In this document: positions 57,888 through 64,000 of the stretch, piece after piece
Position numbering within the stretch: position 1 is the first letter of the stretch
Layout: each line of letters opens with the position of its first letter
From: Vicia villosa
Lineage: Eukaryota > Streptophyta > Magnoliopsida > Fabales > Fabaceae
Reading direction: 5' to 3'
Length of the DNA: 64,000 bases
Assembly (NCBI RefSeq): GCF_029867415.1
Contig: NC_081181.1
Coordinates: forward strand, 118,917,888 to 118,981,887
Translations under genes and position numbers: made by a program
The notes under the pieces: model-generated
What the model was told of the DNA's origin: nothing
The model's database searches: none
What the model saw: only the letters and a program-made list of their open reading frames with translations

Positions 57888-58200
57888 CTTCTAATAGTCC
57901 TTGATTATCCAAGAATACACAAGACTGTTTGCATCACTCTCCCATGCCGCAAAATTCAAATCATTATTCTTTGCAACTCCAATCAATCCATCCACAAACT
58001 TAAATTTATTCATTGTTGCTAAGTCTCTATACATCTTTAGTACCCAAACATGATGATTTTCTCCAGACAGAGTTGGTATCACACAAACAGTTGATGGATT
58101 TTTTTTTAATAAATGAGCATAATAAAGATCTAGGATTTGTGATTGATCATGATTATGATTCTAAAAATTTTCCTCCTTCGCCACTAATCTTCTTGAGAAA
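57888..58200 (-). pseudogene. Copia-type gag N-terminal fragment
   Basis: Minus-strand frame 58082-57891 reads IPTLSGENHHVWVLKMYRDL, then KFKFVDGLIG, then NFAAWESDANSLVYSWIIKD. This is the conserved N-terminal block of plant copia gag (retrotransposon Copia-like N-terminal domain: LNGxNYxxWxxxM, KxxFVDG, WxxxNxxVxSWI). An in-frame QDLYYAHLLKKNPS segment lies upstream to about 58135. It stops after IIKDY. No zinc knuckle or pol follows, so it is an isolated relic. Confidence 0.75.
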
Positions 58201-58874
58201 TTAAAATTGACAAAAGGGAGAAAAGAGATCGATATAAAAAGATCGTGAGGAGATTGAAGTTGAATAATGCTCATGTAACGTAGCGGACACAGGGGGAATA
58301 AACTATAGAACTTCGTTAATTGAATGAATTGCGACAGTTACAGTATATGATTATATAGTCTAAGCAGTTGCAATAATTAGTTAGAGAATGTAATATAAAT
58401 GAACTACCCACTCTAACTAACTGACTTCCTAATTTGGCAATATTTATTGTAGTTTGATAATTGAAGTTTTGCACTGCATTAAAATAGTAATATAATAACT
58501 TAAATATTGAATTACGTTACATTATCTAGACCACAAAAATAGCGGAACAAAATATCATCTTAATTACCTAGTAGTTCAATATAAGCTAGTTGCATGCTTA
58601 TGTAGGTGAGATGGCATGATATTAATATCATACAAAACAATAAGTATGAAAAAGTAGATGGATCTGTAAACCTCTTACCTGAAAGTTTTTCATTAATTTG
58701 CTAAATGCTGTATTATTGATATTTCATTAATTTCATTGAATAGTACGTATGTCTTGTTATATACTATGACATGGTTGAAATATAAGCCAACTTGTTTAGA
58801 TTCGTTGACAATTTAAACCCTAAACCCTATTTCTCTTGGTAAAGATTTGTGGTTCTGCTCTAATCATAGTTATG
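58201..58874. other. Unassigned AT-rich spacer
   Basis: No gene or terminal repeats seen. A two-unit telomere-like AAACCCTAAACCCTA occurs near 58815, too short to mean a telomeric insertion. Confidence 0.5.
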
Positions 58875-59794
<920 letters not shown>

Positions 59795-60268
59795 ATGCAA
59801 CGAGTTTTAGCTTCTATTGTTTCAAAAGGTACGATTTTTATGATTATCTATGATGTTTTTTATTTCGTACGAGTTGAATGTTGCATGTTTATTTTATGCC
59901 ATGATGAATGTCTTTCAATATGTGTATTTGCAGAAATGGGGGTTTTTGCAGTCATATTTCACCATGAGGGAAAATTTGTGCAAGACAATCACATGTTTTA
60001 CAGGGGAGGTAGTGAAACCATTGTACAAGGGCAAGACTATGATAAGTGGAGTCTTTTCGAAGCTGTTAGTTTGGTTAAAGATTGGGGTTACGAAGGCTTT
60101 AGGTTTTGGAGGAAGATTCCACTACTGGACGAAGTGTTTACCCAATCTGTTAATGATGAACAAGCTGTAGAAATTGCTAATCACAGTATGTCTAACAATG
60201 TTGATGGTCATATATGGGTAGAACATGGTGTTCAAGACATGATGACCAAGGTAATGATCTTCCTTTGA
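59795..60268 (+). CDS. PB1-like domain gene start (Mutator-associated), truncated
   Basis: Exon 1 (59795-59828, MQRVLASIVSK), a 105-nt intron with GTACGA donor and TTTGCAG acceptor (59829-59933), and exon 2 from 59934. Splicing keeps frame into EMGVFAVIFHHEGKFVQDN, then YRGGSETIVQGQDYDKWSLF, EAVSLVKDWGYEGFRFW and, near the end, DGHIWVEHG. This matches the PB1-like N-terminal domain found on many legume MuDR-type transposases (F..GG...D....Y.GG...W...D.D.WS.FE....K..GY......W). The frame stops at 60268. ATGACCAAG|GTAATG at 60250 could be a second donor. No catalytic domain follows before the next element, so it is a 5' fragment. Confidence 0.6.
   Translation: MQRVLASIVSKGTIFMIIYDVFYFVRVECCMFILCHDECLSICVFAEMGVFAVIFHHEGKFVQDNHMFYRGGSETIVQGQDYDKWSLFEAVSLVKDWGYEGFRFWRKIPLLDEVFTQSVNDEQAVEIANHSMSNNVDGHIWVEHGVQDMMTKVMIFL
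59829..59933 (+). other. Intron of the PB1-like gene
   Basis: 105 nt, GT...AG, AT-rich with a T-rich acceptor side. Reading through it also stays open in one frame, but removing it joins the MQRVLASIVSK exon to the conserved domain in frame. Confidence 0.6.
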
Positions 60269-60558
60269 CTGATATTACTTGGACACCTCATTGTCCACGT
60301 TTTATAACAAATGGACCACACACCAGAATTAGCGTTCAGGCCCAACTTCGAGCGACCAAGATGACCGAGCCCAATTAGACCACCAATCCCAACGGCCATC
60401 CAAGTACAACATCATAGCAATTCGCTCATTTTTTTATGCTGGATAGTCTTCTATGGCCCAATAAGATCGTAGTAGAACAAGCATTGTGTGGACCTCCGTT
60501 TTTCGGGCCATACCTCTGAGCGGGAGAGATACGTGAACTGACTCTTTTTTATCGCTTA
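60269..60558. other. Unassigned junction segment
   Basis: Between the PB1-like fragment and the Ogre-like LTR. It contains GGGCCCAAC/GGGCCAT-type blocks and no ORF. It may be flank or part of the following element beyond its LTR. Confidence 0.35.
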
Positions 60559-63500
60559 TGCTTTCGCATTTTTGAAAATTCACAGAGTCGCCACCGACCT
60601 TTTATTTTATCCAATTAAGGAAAGGTTTATAAAAGAAACAGAAAAAAGACCTTTAAGAAATTCTGGGTAAGGGGGTAGGTTATACAAAGGGAAGGTGTTA
60701 GCACCCTTTGTATCCATGGTTATCCATGGGCTCTTAAGTTTGCTTAGCTCACTTGTGTTTCTATCACTTTTCAATTGCTTTAGAATGCTCATATGTGGTT
60801 TCAAATACCTTTGTAAATTGAATTTGTAATGATCCTTGTGCGGATGTATACAAAATGTTTGTTTATCTTTCGAAAGATGTTTTGAAAAGAACGTTAACTT
60901 CGTAATGATCCGTGTTTGGATGTATACAAAATATTGTCTTTTTGGAAAGTTTTGTTTTGAAAAACAACAGTGTATGAGAATTTTGTTTGTTTTGATTTGA
61001 GCAAGCAAACTAGGAGGTCTACCCTGAGTTGTAAGGTCTTTATCCTATTTCCTTTAAAAATCTATCCTTTCACCGGATACAAACAAAAGGTTCGATTTTG
61101 TACTCGAAACAGTAGAATTTTGACTTTGATTTTGAAAAGAATGAGAAGGGATTACCTTAAAAGGTGCAAGTGTGATTGTGATTGGATTCAGATATTTTAT
61201 CTTTGAAGTTAGTGATCTAACGGTTCAATTTTATCTTTGACATACACGCAGTTTATATTTGCTGGAAATTAAAATGCGGAAATGTAAAGTGCGGAAAGTA
61301 AATCTACGCTATTACATCGATTGTGCAGGAAATGTAAACTAAGCCTATTTACATGATTTTGACATCCTATACATTTATCTAGGAATTTAAATTGCAAGAA
61401 AAATAAAAGACATATTTTTGGATTTTTTATGATTGATTTTAATTATAATTAATGCATGATTAATTAAATTAAAATGAAGAAAAAAGATGAAAATAGATTT
61501 AAACCTAGAAATTAAGTTTAAAATATGTACAAAATATTTGTCAATTAATTTTAAAACAAAACTAATTTTTTTGGAATTTTTGAAATTGATTTGAAATTGA
61601 TTTGAAATTGATTAAGCTAATTAATACATAATTATACAAATAATTATACAAATAATTAAAACTTAAAGAGAAAATTATTCAAAATATGTACAAAATTAGT
61701 CTATAATATATAAACAATATTTTATATAAAGAACAATTTTTTTTTATGATTTTTTGATTGGTTAGAATAATTAAAAAGCAAATATATAAATATATACTAA
61801 TTAATTATGCAAAATATTGAAATTATGAAGAAAAATAAAATATTTTTATTTCAGAAAATAAAATATTATTTTAGAAACTTAAAAATATTTTTTGTGTATT
61901 TTTTGGATTTTTGAAACTATTTTTAATTAATTTTGCAAAGAAATAAAAATAAAAATAGAAATATATAATTAATGATCCAGTGTGGTATTTAAATAAAGTC
62001 CATGGTATAGGGCTTCATTCTGATGCGTTGGATGAATTAATAAATGAGATCTGATGGCTCAGATTGTGAGGGTCCACCACTTGTGACACGCCTGCAAACA
62101 CTGAAACCAAAGGTTAATTTAAAAAAAAACGCGCGCGTGCTGTCCAATGAGGTGAGGACACCTCATCGTCTTCAACCTCTCGCCAGGACCTTTAATAGCG
62201 CTTTTATGAAAAAAAACGCTGTAATTGATGAGCTTCAGACCTGCAAAATAGCGAATAGGGGTAAACCTGAAAAGAAATTTGGCGCGATATGTCCATTCGA
62301 TTCGTCTTGTTCCACTGAATTCAACCATGCTCTTAATTTGTTCTGATTTTGGCTCTAACTAAAAACCCTAAATTTGAGCTGGAAAACCCTAAAATGGTAG
62401 ATTCGTATACAAGCATCCAAAGCTCAATTAAACTTCCAGAAACGATCTACACACCACACTAAGTTCAAATATATATCTACATCTTGCTAGATATGCGTGT
62501 GTTATGAGATATAAGTTGGTTTTAGTTTGAACAAACCGTGAGGTATAATGGATGATTCTGAGTGCTTCAAGGCTTGAAACTGATTGGGATATGTTCAATG
62601 ATGATTGAGGATTGTATTTAAGTGTTTAGTTTGAACTGAAACGAGCTAGAAATTAAAATTCGAATTTTAAATTTCTTTGAAAAATTCAAGTTGTTACAAA
62701 TATGTTACAAGCATTCTACTGGCTATGAACTCGTGTCTCCTTTGATTACTGAAGTATGATAGCTCTTTTATAGGCCAAGAGTTGCTTGGAAGTGAAGCTA
62801 AGAAGCATTCATTAGCTTTGTGGAATCTTGACTTTTTCAACATGAGTAGCTTTGCATTTAAGCCACCATGGCTTGATTTTCCACCCTCCTTCTGTTTGTA
62901 CTTGGCTTGGGGCAGAGTTGAATGATTCTCTTGATGAGTCATGCTTGGTTTGTAAGCTATTCTTTATCCATCCATTTTTCTTTTTTAATTTAATCTTATA
63001 TGTGATAAAATTAAACCAAAAATGAATAAAAAATGGAGTGGGCCTTGTCTTGGTCGTGGGAGGCCCATAATATTATGGTAATGATGTTTGAACCATGAAA
63101 ACTTGGCCCCATTTGGAAAAAATGCATTTTTGAGCAATGTTGTTTTATGCATTTTCCAAAATTTAGCCAACTTCAACAAGGTGTAAATCCCTCAATTTTT
63201 GTCATATGAAGGAGTTCTTTAACTTTTTGGAAACCTCAAAGAGTCCTCTAACCAATGTCTTTGGTCTCATGTCAAAATGATTTTTGATGCTCCTTGTGTG
63301 TCCTTTTGAAAAAAGTGTCTTTTTGTTGACTTTGAAAATGACCTGTAATGTCTTTGGTCATATTTTTCAAATGGTGAATGCAATGACCATGGGATCAATT
63401 GAATTTGAAAGATAATTGAATTTCCTTCAAAATGAGCTTTGGTTTGAATTTTTTGGATGAAGGATGAGAGAGTTATGATTAGTCAAAGTTTAGTTGACTT

Positions 63501-64000
63501 TTCAGGCAAAAACCCTAATTTTGAATCTTAGGGTTTTGTTGATTTTTGATCTTTCCTTGATGAATTATGATCATCCAATGATCAAATGACGAATCCTTTG
63601 ACAAAATATGGATTTTGACAAAAAATTTCATTTTTGACTGTCTGTTGACTTTTTAGTCAAACGGGTCGTTTGTTGACTGTTTGAGCTGCTGACGGTGCGT
63701 CTGAGTGAATTGAAGTTTGAAAATTTGTATGATGGTACTTTGAGATATATGGATGTGCATGAAATCCATTTGAGGTCTCAAAAACTTGTTTCTCCTGTAA
63801 AAACAAGAAAACCCTAGTCAGGGACTGTTTGTGTAGGAGATAGTTAAGCGTACCTGATTTTTGTGCAGTGTTGAGTCTCTGCTAATCGCGTGATATTCAG
63901 AAGACTTCTAGAACAAAAATCTTGGAATTTTGAGTTGTAAAAGATTGATTTGATTGATGGTACAAAACACCGAGAATTGTACTGCCAGCAGTTTGACTGT
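60559..64000 (-). mobile_element. Tat/Ogre-like LTR, minus orientation, cut by window end
   Basis: Left edge about 60559 (TGCTTTCGCATTTTTG), followed by CACAGAGTCGCCACCGACC, then GGGAAGGTGTTAGCACCC (about 60690), the same order as at 33614-33760. A minus-strand TATA box (CTATAAAAGAGC, complement of about 62764-62775) sets the orientation. GTTGACTTTTTAGTCAAAC-type blocks (63640-63660) echo TTTGACC/GGTCAA blocks in the 52.5 kb solo LTR. The exact left boundary is uncertain and no TSD can be tested because the right end is outside the window. 61380-62000 is very AT-rich. No protein domain is seen. Confidence 0.65.

Noticed and set aside
58812..58828. Telomere-like AAACCCTAAACCCTA
   Set aside because: Only two units; common by chance and in plant promoter sequence.
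60607..61008. 133-codon minus-strand ORF near the right end
   Set aside because: It lies within the Ogre-like LTR and spans the conserved terminal motif; no protein domain is recognisable.

Overview
This is nuclear DNA from a flowering plant. It is AT-rich and repeat-dense, and almost everything recognisable is a transposable element (TE) or a TE relic. Long (AT)n arrays, Tekay-type and Tat/Ogre-like Ty3/gypsy LTRs, a Sirevirus/Maximus-type Ty1/copia element and a PB1-like Mutator gene together suggest a large-genome legume, possibly tribe Fabeae. That assignment is inference. I found no intact host gene, rRNA, complete tRNA or CRISPR array.

Left part (1-18.3 kb): relics and small elements. 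These are a LINE RNase H fragment (1.0-1.3 kb), a Harbinger-like MITE holding a foldback element and two AT arrays (1.4-2.6 kb), two convergent copia gag/pol remnants with a solo LTR between them (2.7-4.6 kb), and one CACTA end (4.7 kb). A tandem Helitron-like repeat (5.2-14.5 kb) is interrupted by a decayed Ale-type copia element (6058-10671, TSD ATTTT). It is followed by a second Helitron 3' end facing it, and by a second Harbinger-like MITE (15572-16504).

Central part (18.3-57.7 kb): a deep TE nest. A minus-strand MuDR/MULE transposase gene is split at its catalytic domain. Its N-terminal part lies at 56.6-57.7 kb and its C-terminal part at 18.3-19.2 kb. The splitter is Tekay-like gypsy element A (LTRs 19230-21526 and 50925-56635). 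A's left side holds an Athila-like composite (21527-38947). That composite contains a second Tekay-like element, B (26344-38619, TSD ACACT), whose 3' LTR carries a 3.8 kb Ogre-like solo LTR (33614-37398, TSD GCAAG). A's internal region holds a nearly intact, very young Sirevirus copia (40627-50344, TSD AATTG). A's right LTR holds another Ogre-like solo LTR (52461-55655, TSD CTTTT). The order of events is readable: MULE, then A, then the Athila-like LTR, then B, then the solo LTR. The Sirevirus is independent and recent.

Right part (57.8-64 kb): a minus-strand copia gag N-terminal relic, an AT array, a plus-strand PB1-like Mutator-associated gene start with a clean GT-AG intron, and a minus-oriented Ogre-like LTR running off the window end.

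Most proteins are broken. The best coding capacity is in the Sirevirus: gag, then protease-integrase in another frame, then one in-frame stop, then RT-RNase H, plus a separate small ORF before the 3' LTR. All boundaries, TSDs and frames were read by eye. Family names below order level are tentative.
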